A stretch of 64,000 nucleotides of DNA from an uncultured Clostridia bacterium (GCA_946555465.1 CAMNST010000012.1:1-64000); one strand, 5' to 3'. Shown: positions 12,084 to 23,714, counted from the stretch's first letter. Numbers and translations are program-made. The notes: a model not told the origin generated them from the sequence alone.

Positions 12084-14828
12084 ATGGCAAATAAACTTAT
12101 AACTGCTATTTTCGGAGATTACTCCAAAAAAGAAGTTAAACGTGTAAGAAAAATCTCTGACAAGGTGCTTGCACTTGAAAGCAAGTATCAGGATATGGAT
12201 GATAAGCAGCTGACCTCACAAACTCAGTTGCTTAAAGACCGTCTTGCAAACGGCGAAACACTTGACGATATTCTTCCCGATGCTTTTGCGGTATGCCGTG
12301 AGGCAGCATGGAGAGTTCTCGGTATGAAGCACTTTGAAGTGCAGATTATCGGCGGTATTGTTCTTCATCAGGGCAGAATTGCCGAAATGAAAACAGGTGA
12401 AGGTAAAACCCTCGTGGCAACACTTCCGGCATATCTGAACGCGCTTTCCGGAAAAGGCGTTCACATTGTTACGGTAAACGACTACCTTGCAAAGCGCGAC
12501 TCTGAATGGATGGGCAAACTTTACCGTTTTCTCGGTCTTGATGTGGGTCTTATTATTCACGAAAAGACAAACGAACAGCGTAAAGAAGCATATAACGCAG
12601 ATATCACATACGGAACAAACAATGAAATGGGATTTGACTATCTGCGTGATAATATGGTTCAGTATATGGAACAAAAAGTTCAGCGCGGTCATAATTTTGC
12701 AATCGTCGACGAAGTTGACTCCATTCTCATTGATGAGGCACGTACGCCTCTTATTATCAGCGGCAAAGGCGAACAGTCAACCGATCTTTACCGTCAGGCA
12801 AATGCTTTTGCAAAAACGCTTAAAATGGTTAAAGTTGCAAAGATGGACGAAAAGCAGGATACAGAATCAACTTACGACGGTGACTACGTTGTTGATGAAA
12901 AGGCTAAAACCGCTACCCTTACACAGGATGGTGTAAAAAAGGCTGAGGCATACTTCCATGTTGAAAATCTTATGGAAATTGAAAATTCAACCATTCTTCA
13001 TCACATCAATCAGGCAATCAAAGCAAACGGCGTAATGAGAAGAGATATTGACTACGTTGTTGCTGATGGCCAGGTTAAAATTGTTGATGAATTTACAGGC
13101 CGTATTATGGAAGGAAGAAGATATAACGAAGGTCTTCACCAGGCTATTGAGGCTAAGGAAGGTGTTAAAGTTGAGCACGAAAGCAAAACGCTTGCCACAA
13201 TCACCTTCCAAAACTACTTCCGCCTTTACGGTAAACTTTCCGGTATGACAGGTACCGCTTCAACTGAAGCACCTGAATTTTCCGAAATCTACAAGTTGGA
13301 TGTTGTTGAAATACCAACAAACAAACCGCTTGCAAGAATAGACAACCCTGATGTTATCTTCCAGACGGAACAGGGCAAATTCCATAACGTTATTGAGCAG
13401 ATTAAAGTATGCCACGAAAAGGGTCAGCCGGTTCTTGTCGGCACAATCAGCATTGAAAAGAGTGAACTGCTCTCAAAAATGCTTAAAAGAGCAAAAGTGC
13501 CTCACAATGTGCTTAATGCAAAAAACCATGAGCGTGAAGCAGAAATAATCGCACAGGCAGGTAAACTCGGCGCCGTAACCATTGCAACAAACATGGCAGG
13601 ACGTGGTACCGATATTATGCTTGGCGGTAACGCCGAATACCTTGCAAAATCAGAAATGAGAAGAATGCAGTTTACAGACGAACTCATTGCCGAAGCAACC
13701 GGTTTTGCAGAAACAGATGACGAAGAAATTCTCAATGCAAGAAAAACGTTCCAGGAACTTGAGGCAAAATATAAAAATGAAATCAAGGAAGAGGCAGATA
13801 AAGTACGTGAGGCGGGCGGTCTCTTTATTCTCGGTACAGAACGCCACGATTCCCGCCGTATAGATAACCAGTTGAGAGGCCGTTCGGGCAGACAGGGTGA
13901 CCCCGGTGAAAGCCAGTTCTATCTTTCATGTGAGGACGATCTTATGCGCCTTTTCGGCGGTGAAAGAATGCAGATGATGATGGGCAGACTTACAGATGAT
14001 GAAAATATGCCTATTGAAAGCAAAATGATTTCAAAAACCGTTGAATCCTCACAGAAAAAAGTTGAGGGCAGAAACTTCGGAATACGTAAAAATGTGCTTC
14101 AGTATGACGATGTTATGAACCGCCAGAGAGAACTTATTTACAAACAGAGAAACCAGGTTCTTGAAGGAACTGACCTTACCGATAAAATTCTCGGTATGCT
14201 TGATACAAATATTGAAGAAAATGTTAAAAACTATCTTGCAGGAGATAAAAAAGAAGACTGGAATGTTGACGGCTTAAGAGAAAAATACAAAGGCTGGCTT
14301 ACAACCGATGATGATTTCGCAGATTTGGATACCCTTTCTGTTGATGAAACGATTGATATGCTCAGAGAAAGAGGTCACCGGACTCTTGAAGAGAAAAAAG
14401 AAATTCTCGGCGAAGAGATGTTCAGCGATTTCCAGCGTATGGTTCTTCTTCGCAATGTTGATTCACTCTGGATGGATCATATTGATGCAATGGACGACCT
14501 TAAACAAGGTATCCACCTTCGCTCCTATGCGCAGCAGGATCCTGTTGTTGCATTTCGTATGGAATCATATGATATGTTTGATGATATGACCGCAACAATC
14601 CGTGAAAACACGGTAAGAATGCTTCTTACATTCATGCCGAAAAGACGAGAAGATGTTGAAAGAAAGGCAGTTGCAAAAGTAACTGCAACATCTTCAGGCG
14701 GAGACGATACAGTAAAATCTTCACCTGTAAGAAAAGGACATAAAGTAGGTCCTAACGACCCGTGTCCATGCGGTTCAGGCAAAAAGTACAAAAAATGCTG
14801 CGGCGCTCCGGGCAAAGACAAAGATTAA
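12084..14828 (+). CDS. secA: Preprotein translocase ATPase SecA
   Basis: Motor ATPase that drives secretory proteins through SecYEG. The Walker A box MKTGEGKT lies at about residues 102-109 and the DEAD-type [14 protein letters not shown] box follows. The preprotein cross-linking, helical scaffold and helical wing regions are in the usual order. The C-terminal zinc-binding tail is present ([16 protein letters not shown]). The 914-residue protein starts at ATG 12084, seven bases after GAGGTG; a TTG five codons earlier overlaps that ribosome-binding site and is unlikely. It has its own promoter and a strong terminator. Confidence 0.98.
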   Translation: MANKLITAIFGDYSKKEVKRVRKISDKVLALESKYQDMDDKQLTSQTQLLKDRLANGETLDDILPDAFAVCREAAWRVLGMKHFEVQIIGGIVLHQGRIAEMKTGEGKTLVATLPAYLNALSGKGVHIVTVNDYLAKRDSEWMGKLYRFLGLDVGLIIHEKTNEQRKEAYNADITYGTNNEMGFDYLRDNMVQYMEQKVQRGHNFAIVDEVDSILIDEARTPLIISGKGEQSTDLYRQANAFAKTLKMVKVAKMDEKQDTESTYDGDYVVDEKAKTATLTQDGVKKAEAYFHVENLMEIENSTILHHINQAIKANGVMRRDIDYVVADGQVKIVDEFTGRIMEGRRYNEGLHQAIEAKEGVKVEHESKTLATITFQNYFRLYGKLSGMTGTASTEAPEFSEIYKLDVVEIPTNKPLARIDNPDVIFQTEQGKFHNVIEQIKVCHEKGQPVLVGTISIEKSELLSKMLKRAKVPHNVLNAKNHEREAEIIAQAGKLGAVTIATNMAGRGTDIMLGGNAEYLAKSEMRRMQFTDELIAEATGFAETDDEEILNARKTFQELEAKYKNEIKEEADKVREAGGLFILGTERHDSRRIDNQLRGRSGRQGDPGESQFYLSCEDDLMRLFGGERMQMMMGRLTDDENMPIESKMISKTVESSQKKVEGRNFGIRKNVLQYDDVMNRQRELIYKQRNQVLEGTDLTDKILGMLDTNIEENVKNYLAGDKKEDWNVDGLREKYKGWLTTDDDFADLDTLSVDETIDMLRERGHRTLEEKKEILGEEMFSDFQRMVLLRNVDSLWMDHIDAMDDLKQGIHLRSYAQQDPVVAFRMESYDMFDDMTATIRENTVRMLLTFMPKRREDVERKAVAKVTATSSGGDDTVKSSPVRKGHKVGPNDPCPCGSGKKYKKCCGAPGKDKD

Positions 14829-14835
14829 TAAATAA

Positions 14836-14875
14836 CAAAAGCACTCAGAATTTATATTTCCGAGTGCTTTTTTGT
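14836..14875 (+). terminator. Terminator of secA
   Basis: Hairpin AAAAGCACTC/GAGTGCTTTT followed by a T-run, eight bases past the secA stop. Confidence 0.9.
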
Positions 14876-14880
14876 TATAC

Positions 14881-14916
14881 TGAAAAAGAAACAGGCTGTT
14901 CCTTAGAGCAGCCTGT
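14881..14916 (-). terminator. Terminator of gdhA
   Basis: Arms ACAGGCTG (14891-14898) and CAGCCTGT (14909-14916) followed on the minus strand by a TTTCTTTTT run, just beyond the gdhA stop. Confidence 0.85.
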
Positions 14917-14941
14917 AATTTTTAAACTATATAATAATTAA

Positions 14942-16381
<1,440 letters not shown>

Positions 16382-16463
16382 TCAAAAATTAGCAGTTTTT
16401 GCATAAATATACAAAATGCGAATATCAATTAAAAATTTATACAAAAATAACCCCCCTCGGGGC

Positions 16464-16492
16464 TTGAAATATAGTAAATATCGTAATAAAAT
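16464..16492 (+). promoter_or_regulatory. Promoter of the two-gene membrane protein unit
   Basis: TTGAAA (16464-16469) and TAAAAT (16487-16492) with a 17-base spacer. A C-rich/G-rich patch (CCCCCCTCGGGG, 16451-16462) lies directly upstream. Confidence 0.7.
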
Positions 16493-16518
16493 ACATTTAA
16501 AAAAAGGAGGAATATATT

Positions 16519-16932
16519 ATGGCTTGCTTTTTAGCACCTACCGCTGAGGCTGTTATTATGACAGTTGTCAGCCATCACGCAAAAAAGAAGGAACAGCAAC
16601 TTGCTCTTCCGAAAACAGAAAATGCTGAAACCGCACAGACCGTACAGACAGATGACGGCAAAATTCCTTTCAGCAGAAAACTCAGTTGGCTCACAAGCCT
16701 TCTCTGGGGCGGAAGTTTTCTTCTTCTTTTTGAACATATCTGGCATGGTGAAATTGTACCGTGGCCGCCATTTTTAACTGCAATGGCAACTAAAGCGGAT
16801 ACCATTGAAATGCTTAAAGAGATTGCTACAACCGGTGTTACAATGGCACTTCTCTGCACAGCAATCTGGTGCGGTATGCTTATTGTGGCAAAACACATTG
16901 AAACCAAAAGAGCAAAAGCGCTGGAGGCTTAA
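16519..16932 (+). CDS. Membrane protein of unknown function
   Basis: A 137-residue protein with a very strong AAAGGAGG ribosome-binding site. A short hydrophobic N-terminal segment is followed by a charged, Gln/Thr-rich stretch (about 20-50), then a hydrophobic segment around LLWGGSFLLLFEHIW (about 62-76) and another near the C-terminus (VTMALLCTAIWCGMLIV). I do not recognise the family. The next gene begins three bases after its stop and is also a small membrane protein, so they probably act together. Confidence 0.65.
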   Translation: MACFLAPTAEAVIMTVVSHHAKKKEQQLALPKTENAETAQTVQTDDGKIPFSRKLSWLTSLLWGGSFLLLFEHIWHGEIVPWPPFLTAMATKADTIEMLKEIATTGVTMALLCTAIWCGMLIVAKHIETKRAKALEA

Positions 16933-16935
16933 AAT

Positions 16936-17238
16936 ATGTGTTTAATATTAACCACATTCGCTGCAATTTTTGCAACAATCATTTGGTATTTTAAAGCAAA
17001 TGACAGAAAATACAAAGTTGGAACTCTTTCATTAATGTATTGGGGAGCATCCATTATGTGGTTTGTTGATGGTATTTACAGTGTTATCGGCGGCGAAGCC
17101 TTTTTCGATTTAAGCGTTGACGATGCACTGCTGGGACTTGTAATTATTGCAATAGCACTTATTGCATGGCTCGTTTTATTGCTTATCAGCGACCCGAAAA
17201 ACGTATTTCTGCCGAAAAAGAAAAATATCACAGAATAG
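16936..17238 (+). CDS. Small membrane protein of unknown function
   Basis: A 100-residue protein with about three hydrophobic segments: the N-terminus (ILTTFAAIFATIIWYF), the middle (LSLMYWGASIMWFVDGIYSV) and near the C-terminus (LLGLVIIAIALIAWLVLLLI), then a basic tail. It starts three bases after the upstream gene, whose 3' end (CTGGAGG) supplies its ribosome-binding site, so the two are translationally linked. No family recognised. Confidence 0.65.
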   Translation: MCLILTTFAAIFATIIWYFKANDRKYKVGTLSLMYWGASIMWFVDGIYSVIGGEAFFDLSVDDALLGLVIIAIALIAWLVLLLISDPKNVFLPKKKNITE

Positions 17239-17246
17239 CAACTTAT

Positions 17247-17283
17247 AAAAATAAGGGATGTTTTAAAACATCCCTTATTTTTC
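17247..17283. terminator. Bidirectional terminator
   Basis: A perfect inverted repeat (AATAAGGGATGTTTT and its complement) with A-run and T-run on either side serves the converging genes at 17238 and 17275. The SdpI-family stop codon lies inside it. Confidence 0.9.
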
Positions 17284-17652
17284 ATCCCAGCGTTTATGTT
17301 CTTTTTTCAGATTTTTTTCTATCTTTAATATAACACAAAGCAGGCTGAGTGTCTGAACTAAAATCAAAACTGACGGAAGCAGACTATGCAGCAATTCTTT
17401 CTTTATTACAGCCACAGCAACAATGCACAGCAAACTGAAAACAAGAAAAAATATTCCATCATACAAAAGATATTCACCCAGCATCTGCTGTGCCCAGTTC
17501 CAACTGCGGATACAGCGCATACTTCTGGGGGTTCTGTAACCGAAAAAACTGTTTATCTTAATCGTTTTGCGGTTAAGTGTCAATATACCCATAAGAAGAA
17601 AAAACACAGGCAGTATAAATACAAAAATGACATTAATAAAATAAAACAGCAT
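17275..17652 (-). CDS. SdpI-family membrane protein
   Basis: Small integral membrane protein of 125 residues with the SdpI-family signature FGYRTPRSMRC (about 36-46) and a following WNWAQ segment. Three hydrophobic segments are visible. SdpI of Bacillus subtilis gives immunity to the SdpC killing peptide, but many relatives stand alone with unknown roles, and no sdpC-like gene is seen here. It starts three bases after the PHP-domain gene and is probably cotranscribed with it. Confidence 0.75.
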   Translation of the reverse strand: MLFYFINVIFVFILPVFFLLMGILTLNRKTIKINSFFGYRTPRSMRCIRSWNWAQQMLGEYLLYDGIFFLVFSLLCIVAVAVIKKELLHSLLPSVLILVQTLSLLCVILKIEKNLKKEHKRWDEK

Positions 17653-17655
17653 AAA

Positions 17656-18642
17656 TTATTTTTCAACCCATATCGGATTCGTAAATGCCCATATAAAATC
17701 AGGCACAACAGAGTCATAGCATTTCAGGAATTTACTTTCAACAATTTTATATACTTTTTTAATTAAAGGTGAAAATTTATATGTAATTTCAGCCCTTACA
17801 AAACCCGGCTCTTCAATATCAACAGATGTTAAAAACACAGGCGTATTCTTTGTTGCCGTATTTTCATAAATAACTTTTTCATTATTATAAATTCTTACGG
17901 TATGACCGAATTTAAAATCCTCAATTTTAAGTTCGGCTTTATTATTTTCAGAAAGTTTTACGGTATCACCAACATTTGCATCACCGCAGGTGAGATACAT
18001 CATTGTTGAATCCGGGTGATTTTTAACAACACTTCTGCCCTCACGCATAGCCTGAAGAATTTCGTCCTGCGTGTTTCCGGTTGAATGAACAACGGTTGTC
18101 GGCATTGCAAGAAGAAGCGGAACATTGAGATAATCCCTATGATAATCCGAACCGCCGACAGCAGCAATTTTATGACCTTTGAGAAGTTGAGAAACCCACC
18201 AGTCACGGTTTTTCATATTATCACTATGCTGAATTGTGTTCCAAACCTCCACACAATCAAACGGATAAGCCTCCAAATCAAGATGAAAACCGCACTGGGA
18301 ACAAAACGGATGATTAACAGAAATTGTTGCTCCTGTTTTTCTGCATTTTTCAAGTATATCTGCATAATCCGCCGCATTTTCAAGTGCATAAGGAGGATTT
18401 ACGGGAACTTTTTCGCCCCAGATATTAACATGACCCGGCTCACCCGTAATTTCCTGCCCCTGAATAACAAGCATATCCCCATCATAATAACTTTTTTCAA
18501 CAGAATTAAAATTATGATCTGTGATAATCATAAAATCAAGCCCTTTTTTCTTGCATGCTTCAACAAGTTGACCTTTTGTTAAAACTCCGTCACTGTTAAG
18601 CGTATGCAAATGCGTATCACCCTTATACCAATTTCTGCCCAT
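17656..18642 (-). CDS. PHP-domain metal-dependent hydrolase (CehA/McbA-like)
   Basis: Polymerase-and-histidinol-phosphatase fold protein. The first metal motif is GDTHLHTLNSDG near the N-terminus, then ITDHN, later VNHPF and GGSDYH, which together give the usual metal ligands. The C-terminal 110 residues look like a beta-sandwich add-on. The substrate is unknown; relatives act on phosphoesters or carbamates. I prefer the ATG at 18642, which directly precedes the conserved domain and has GGAAAGG upstream; the frame is open 19 codons further. Neighbours are GH30 upstream and SdpI downstream. Confidence 0.75.
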   Translation of the reverse strand: MGRNWYKGDTHLHTLNSDGVLTKGQLVEACKKKGLDFMIITDHNFNSVEKSYYDGDMLVIQGQEITGEPGHVNIWGEKVPVNPPYALENAADYADILEKCRKTGATISVNHPFCSQCGFHLDLEAYPFDCVEVWNTIQHSDNMKNRDWWVSQLLKGHKIAAVGGSDYHRDYLNVPLLLAMPTTVVHSTGNTQDEILQAMREGRSVVKNHPDSTMMYLTCGDANVGDTVKLSENNKAELKIEDFKFGHTVRIYNNEKVIYENTATKNTPVFLTSVDIEEPGFVRAEITYKFSPLIKKVYKIVESKFLKCYDSVVPDFIWAFTNPIWVEK

Positions 18643-18656
18643 ATAATTTAACAGCC

Positions 18657-18708
18657 TTTCCGCCTGCAGAATATTTACCCTTTTCCCCGCTGCAGGCATT
18701 CGCGGAAA
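18657..18708 (-). promoter_or_regulatory. Leader hairpin before the PHP gene
   Basis: TTTCCGCCTGCAG (18657-18669) pairs with CTGCAGGC (18690-18697) and GCGGAAA (18702-18708), leaving a 20-base loop. On the minus strand the distal arm ends in GGCGGAAA, part of the purine tract used as the PHP ribosome-binding site, so it could limit translation or mark a processing site between GH30 and PHP. Confidence 0.4.
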
Positions 18709-18734
18709 AGTAAAATTTTAAAAAATAAATAAAA

Positions 18735-20078
18735 TTATATTATCACTGTTACAAGACTTTTCGGAGCAACCGAAATTTTTTTGCCGCTGAAGTGCTCTTC
18801 TTTAAGTTGGAAATCCTGTGTTGTTAAAATAACCTTTGCTCCGTCAAAACAGATATCAGGTTCTATAACTCTTTTGGCATTGCTGTTATTTGAAGCAACA
18901 AGCACAGTTTTATCTTCGTTCGTTTTAAATGCAAAAAGCGAAAGTCCTCTTGATGTACTAAATCCAATATCAAGACTCACACTGCCGACAGGAATATATT
19001 TTGAATAATGAGCAACTGCATAATATCTCATTGCTTTGTAGTAATCTGAAAAATCATCTCTTGCAACAAGAAGTCCGTCACTATAGCACTTACCGTCACG
19101 CTCGGCATTATCCCACTGATTGGCACATACCCACGCAGTCCAACTGTCTGCTTTTGAATATATCAGATCTTCACCGATAATTCTTGCCATGATAAGTGCG
19201 CTATCAATAGATTTTGTGTCATTTTTACATGGCAGTTCACACCACTCGCTCATATCAAACCGAGGTGTTTTTACATTTTCTTCTGCCCATTTGCCGAACT
19301 GAATTTTATTATCAACATCATTATCGGAACCATATGAATGATAAGCAAAAACATCAAGATATTTCATAATCAGTTCATCTGAGGAAAGAAGATTATAATA
19401 CTCTTTTGTCAAATCGCTGATATTTCCGCTTTCGGGGCCGTAAAGAAGAAGTGATGATTTTCTTTTTTCAAGTTCTTCGGCAAAAGCATGAAAGCAGTCT
19501 TTAACCTCCTGCGGTTCATAATGGCAGCCCTCCTGCCATACATGATCGCCTCCCCATTTCCACTGCGGCTCATTAATCGGACTTATGTATTTTACGGGAT
19601 AGCCGTTATCAATAAAATGCTCCGCAATATCAATAAGATATTTTGCAAAATCAGCGTATTTATTTTTGTCAAGATTTGAGAAATGCTCGGTAAAACCTCC
19701 GCTTGTCTGACCCGAAACCGTATGGGTAAAATGCGGAGAGTTAACAAAAAATACCAGCGTATCAATATTTCCTGTATCGAGTGCCGCTTTCATCATTGCA
19801 ACACCATATCTGTCATTATTCCAGTTATAGGAACCGTCCTTTTCCATAAAAGACTCAACTTTGCGCCACGGATTAGACATACGAAGATTATCATTCTCAT
19901 ATCCGCCGCCTACATTATAGCGGTAAATATTCATTTTAAGTCCATCCGAGCCATAGAGCAGATTTGCAACATCTTTTGCCGTGTTTTCATCTTTTATCTG
20001 AGGACTCCACCACGCGGCAGAACCTCCGAAGCCTTTGATTGTTTTAATTTTTTTTGCAGATGATAAATTTATTTTCAT
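18735..20078 (-). CDS. Glycoside hydrolase family 30 enzyme
   Basis: Retaining glycosidase with a TIM barrel plus beta-sandwich. The N-terminal KTIKGFGGSAAWW strand is typical of GH30, the acid/base Glu170 sits in SPINEPQ and the nucleophile Glu278 in DMSEWCEL. The overall pattern, including YNVGGGYENDN, is closest to the beta-1,6-galactanase type, but xylanase or glucanase activity cannot be excluded. No signal peptide, so it probably acts on imported oligosaccharides. At 447 residues it is complete. It follows the ClC gene by three bases. Confidence 0.85.
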   Translation of the reverse strand: MKINLSSAKKIKTIKGFGGSAAWWSPQIKDENTAKDVANLLYGSDGLKMNIYRYNVGGGYENDNLRMSNPWRKVESFMEKDGSYNWNNDRYGVAMMKAALDTGNIDTLVFFVNSPHFTHTVSGQTSGGFTEHFSNLDKNKYADFAKYLIDIAEHFIDNGYPVKYISPINEPQWKWGGDHVWQEGCHYEPQEVKDCFHAFAEELEKRKSSLLLYGPESGNISDLTKEYYNLLSSDELIMKYLDVFAYHSYGSDNDVDNKIQFGKWAEENVKTPRFDMSEWCELPCKNDTKSIDSALIMARIIGEDLIYSKADSWTAWVCANQWDNAERDGKCYSDGLLVARDDFSDYYKAMRYYAVAHYSKYIPVGSVSLDIGFSTSRGLSLFAFKTNEDKTVLVASNNSNAKRVIEPDICFDGAKVILTTQDFQLKEEHFSGKKISVAPKSLVTVII

Positions 20079-20081
20079 AAA

Positions 20082-21644
20082 CTAAACTCCTATCATTTTT
20101 TCAAGTCTTTCATTATCCTTTGAAAATCTGCGCTGACTTATGAAAACAACAAGTTCGTCGCCTTCCTTAAGCACCGTTTCTCCTTTAGGCGTAACGGATA
20201 CGCCATCGCGTTCAATGCTGACAACAAGGCAATGCTTTCCCCAATCAATATCCATCACACGTTTATGTCCGAGCGGACTGCCGACGGGAATAACATAAGT
20301 TTTAAGTATTTTTTCACCGGGTGCATTCGCTTCTTCATTATTTTTAGGTTTGATAATTCTTTCAAGAAGCCATTCATAAATCGGGTTTGTTCCTATAAGA
20401 TTTGCAACGGCATAACTTATAAGGCTCACGGTTGCAAGCGGCAGAATGTTGTTCATATTTCCTGTAAGTTCATAAACAAGAACGATTCCTGTTATCGGAC
20501 TTCTGACAATAGAGGCAAAAAGACCTGCCATTCCGATAACAACAAATTCCTCATAAAACTCAGGACCGAGATTAAACAATTTAATTGAAACTGCTCCGAA
20601 AATCGCACCTATATAAGTACCTAAAATGCATAGCGGATAAAGTGTTCCGCCGGGAGCACCCGAAGCAAAACATAAAGCACCGAAAACAAATTTTGCTGCC
20701 AGAAGAATAAACATATATAAAACAGTAGGGTTTTCTTCAAGAATAATTTTGACCATGGAATGGCCGCTGCACAGAATCTGAGGAAAAACAAGACCAACTG
20801 CTCCGCTGATTAAAAACACACACGGAATTTTTATATAATTCGGAATTCTGGTTATGCTTTTATAAATATCCTGTGCTTTAACCATTATTATATTGTAAAG
20901 CACACCGCTCAGCCCGAGGATGACACCGAATATCAGCAGCAACCAGTAGTAGCGCAGCGGAAAATTTACTGTGTCATAATTAAAAGTGGTACTCTGACCG
21001 AAAAAGAGTTTTGATGTAAAATCGGCAGTTATTGTTGCAACAATACCCATACAGAGTATGCTTTTATCAAAAGTATGATGCAGTTCTTCAAGCACAAACA
21101 TTATGCCTGCCAACGGTGCGTTAAACGCTGCTGCCATACCTGCTCCCGCACCGCAACTTATCATTCTCAGTTCGGTTGTCTTATCTGCTTTTGTTATTTT
21201 TGCAACACCTTTTGCCGCCATTCCGCCAAGTTGAACGCTCGGACCCTCCCTGCCGAGTGACAGACCTGAAAATACCGAGGCTGTTCCGCCGACAAATTTG
21301 CCGAGAATCACTTTCCACCATGGTGGATTGAAATAGCCTTTTATCTCTCCGTTTATCTGCGGAATACCTGAACCCGCCACCATAGGCTCCCATTTGTTAA
21401 TAAAGTAAACACAAACGCCTATAACCGCAAGCAAGACAAACCACAATGCAATTTTCAGCGGGCTTCCCTTGATAAACGCAAGAACATTCATAAGACCGCT
21501 TTCGGCAAAAGAAAGCATATATCTGTAAAAAACACATACAAGTCCTGAAATCAAACCAACCTCAAGACCGCGGATAATGAGATAAAAACTCTCCTTTTTG
21601 TGATATTCAATTTTTCTGAAGGTTGTTTTTTCTTTTTCTCTCAT
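20082..21644 (-). CDS. ClC-family chloride channel or H+/Cl- antiporter with RCK_C domain
   Basis: Polytopic membrane protein with the three ClC selectivity motifs: GSGIPQ (91-96), GREGPSVQLGG with the gating Glu133, and GAPGGTLYPL. An acidic residue at the proton-glutamate position is seen in VLEELHHTF, which favours an H+/Cl- antiporter over a passive channel. The C-terminal 80 or so residues form a TrkA-C/RCK_C regulatory domain. 520 residues, full length. First gene of the ClC-GH30-PHP-SdpI run. Confidence 0.9.
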   Translation of the reverse strand: MREKEKTTFRKIEYHKKESFYLIIRGLEVGLISGLVCVFYRYMLSFAESGLMNVLAFIKGSPLKIALWFVLLAVIGVCVYFINKWEPMVAGSGIPQINGEIKGYFNPPWWKVILGKFVGGTASVFSGLSLGREGPSVQLGGMAAKGVAKITKADKTTELRMISCGAGAGMAAAFNAPLAGIMFVLEELHHTFDKSILCMGIVATITADFTSKLFFGQSTTFNYDTVNFPLRYYWLLLIFGVILGLSGVLYNIIMVKAQDIYKSITRIPNYIKIPCVFLISGAVGLVFPQILCSGHSMVKIILEENPTVLYMFILLAAKFVFGALCFASGAPGGTLYPLCILGTYIGAIFGAVSIKLFNLGPEFYEEFVVIGMAGLFASIVRSPITGIVLVYELTGNMNNILPLATVSLISYAVANLIGTNPIYEWLLERIIKPKNNEEANAPGEKILKTYVIPVGSPLGHKRVMDIDWGKHCLVVSIERDGVSVTPKGETVLKEGDELVVFISQRRFSKDNERLEKMIGV

Positions 21645-21730
21645 TTTTTCTTATCTAAAAATCTCTCCAAATTTCTGTTTATCCTCATTATATCATATTA
21701 TTTTCTCTTGTCACTAATTTTTTTATACAG

Positions 21731-21759
21731 TAAAAAAGAGACGGTACGAAACCGTCTCT
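21731..21759 (-). terminator. Terminator of htpG
   Basis: Perfect arms AGAGACGGT (21737-21745) and ACCGTCTCT (21751-21759) followed on the minus strand by TTTTTTA. Confidence 0.92.
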
Positions 21760-21780
21760 GAATATTTCATATAATTAATA

Positions 21781-23661
21781 CTACATTAAATCTGCGATTG
21801 CATCTGAAAATTCTGTCGGATTGGAAATATCAAGTCCTGCAATAAGTCTTGCCGATGCAAAAAGAAGTTTTGAATATTTTGAAAGCGTTTCATCATCGGC
21901 ATTTGCAAGTTTTTCCGCAACAGGATGATTGGAATTGATTTCAAGAACAATCTGCGCTTTTACGCCATTTCCTCCGCCGGGCATTGATGAAAGAACTTTT
22001 TCCATCTCGAGAGAAACATAGCCTTCGGTTGAAAGACTTACAGGATGAGAGCCAAGTTTGTTTGAAAACTTAACTGCACTGACCTGATCGCCGAGTGCCG
22101 ATTTGATTTTTTCAAGAAGGTCTTTTGACTCCTCATTCTTTTTGCTGATTGCCTCTTTTTCGGCATCCGTGCTTAAATCAAGATCATCTTTGCAGATATT
22201 TGCAAATTTTTTGCCTTCATATTCCATAAGCATCTGAATTGCAAACTCATCAACCTCATCTGTAAAATAAAGCACTTCATAGCCTTTTTCCTTAACAGCA
22301 TCCGTCTGAGGAAGAAGAGCAATTTTTTCAACACTGTCACCGCAGGCATAATAAATCGTATCCTGTGAATCTGCCATTCTGCCGACATATTCGGAAAGGG
22401 TTGTATAAGTATCGGCAGAAGAAGATTTAAACAGAAGCAAATCTTTAAGAGAATCTTTCTCCATACCGTAATTTGCATAAACACCGTATTTGAGTTGAAG
22501 ACCGAATGCATTAAAGAATTTTTCATACTTTTCTCTGTCTTTTGTAAGCATTTTCTTTAATTCACTCTTAATTTTTTTATCAATGGCCTTTGCAATTATT
22601 TTGAGTTGATGGTCATGCTGGAGCATTTCACGGCTGATATTCAGACTGAGATCGGCGCTGTCAACAAGACCTTTTACAAAACTGAAATAATCAGGAAGAA
22701 GATCGGCACACTTGTCCATAATAAGCACACCGTTTGAATATAACTGAAGACCCTTTTCATATTCTTTAGTATAAAAATCATACGGCGGATTTTCAGGAAT
22801 AAACATCAGGGCATCAAAGGTTGCCTGTCCTTCCGTTTTTGAATGAATTGTAAGAACAGGGTCGGTATAATCCATAAACTTCTGTTTATAGTATTCGTTA
22901 TAATCCTCTTCTTTGATTTCACTCTTTGACTTTCTCCAGATAGGAACCATCGAATTTAATGTTTCTGTAGAAATTTCGGTAATATACTCACCCTCTTTTT
23001 CAGAGTCAGGAACCTGATGGCTCATCTCCATCTGAATTGGGTATCTGATATAATCACTGTATTTTTTAACAAGTTCGTCAATTTTGTACTGCTCAAGATA
23101 TTCTGAATAGTTTTCGTTTTCAGTGTCTTCTTTAACATAAAGGGTTATAACTGTACCTGCTGCATCCTTTTCACATTCTTCAATAGTGTATCCGTCTGCA
23201 CCGCTTGAAACCCACTTGTTTGCAATTTCAGCACCAAATGCTTTAGAAACAACCTCAACCTTATCGGCAACCATAAATGAAGAGTAAAAGCCAACACCGA
23301 ACTGACCGATTACCGAGATATCCTGGGCATTTTCGTCATTTTCATTTTCCTTTTTAAAATTAAGCGAACCGCTTTTTGCAATCGTGCCGAGATTGCTTTC
23401 AAGTTCTTCGGCTGTCATACCGATACCATTATCGCTGATAATAATTTTTCTGTTTTCTTTGTCAAGTTCAATATTAATTTTAAAATCATCTCTTGACATT
23501 GAAACGCTGTTGTCTGTCAATGATTTGAAATAGAGTTTATCAATAGCATCACTTGCATTGGATATAAGTTCTCTGAGAAAAATTTCTTTATGAGTATAAA
23601 TAGAATTTATCATCATATCCAAAAGTTTTTTTGACTCTGCCTTAAACTGTTTTTTTCTCAT
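21781..23661 (-). CDS. htpG: Molecular chaperone HtpG (Hsp90)
   Basis: ATP-dependent cytoplasmic chaperone. The GHKL nucleotide pocket is intact: ELISNASDA, DNGIGMT and GQFGVGFYSSF. Middle and C-terminal dimerisation domains follow; the 626-residue length is standard. It is transcribed alone from a consensus promoter whose start region contains a perfect CIRCE operator, so HrcA repression with heat or misfolding induction is expected. Confidence 0.97.
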   Translation of the reverse strand: MRKKQFKAESKKLLDMMINSIYTHKEIFLRELISNASDAIDKLYFKSLTDNSVSMSRDDFKINIELDKENRKIIISDNGIGMTAEELESNLGTIAKSGSLNFKKENENDENAQDISVIGQFGVGFYSSFMVADKVEVVSKAFGAEIANKWVSSGADGYTIEECEKDAAGTVITLYVKEDTENENYSEYLEQYKIDELVKKYSDYIRYPIQMEMSHQVPDSEKEGEYITEISTETLNSMVPIWRKSKSEIKEEDYNEYYKQKFMDYTDPVLTIHSKTEGQATFDALMFIPENPPYDFYTKEYEKGLQLYSNGVLIMDKCADLLPDYFSFVKGLVDSADLSLNISREMLQHDHQLKIIAKAIDKKIKSELKKMLTKDREKYEKFFNAFGLQLKYGVYANYGMEKDSLKDLLLFKSSSADTYTTLSEYVGRMADSQDTIYYACGDSVEKIALLPQTDAVKEKGYEVLYFTDEVDEFAIQMLMEYEGKKFANICKDDLDLSTDAEKEAISKKNEESKDLLEKIKSALGDQVSAVKFSNKLGSHPVSLSTEGYVSLEMEKVLSSMPGGGNGVKAQIVLEINSNHPVAEKLANADDETLSKYSKLLFASARLIAGLDISNPTEFSDAIADLM

Positions 23662-23683
23662 ATTATCACCTTGTTTTTGAAAA

Positions 23684-23710
23684 TTAGCACTCTCAACGTT
23701 CGAGTGCTAA
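23684..23710. promoter_or_regulatory. CIRCE operator (HrcA site) of htpG
   Basis: TTAGCACTC (23684-23692), nine bases, GAGTGCTAA (23702-23710): a perfect match to the CIRCE consensus. It covers the predicted transcription start of htpG. No hrcA, groE or dnaK gene is in the window. Confidence 0.97.
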
Positions 23711-23714
23711 TTCA

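Noticed and set aside
12216-12692. Long open frame antisense to secA
   Set aside because: It lies wholly inside secA, has no ribosome-binding site and no recognisable domain; it mirrors codon bias of the real gene.
17275-18642. SdpI neighbour as part of a bacteriocin system
   Set aside because: No sdpC-like peptide or sdpAB-like maturation gene is adjacent; the gene follows a PHP hydrolase.
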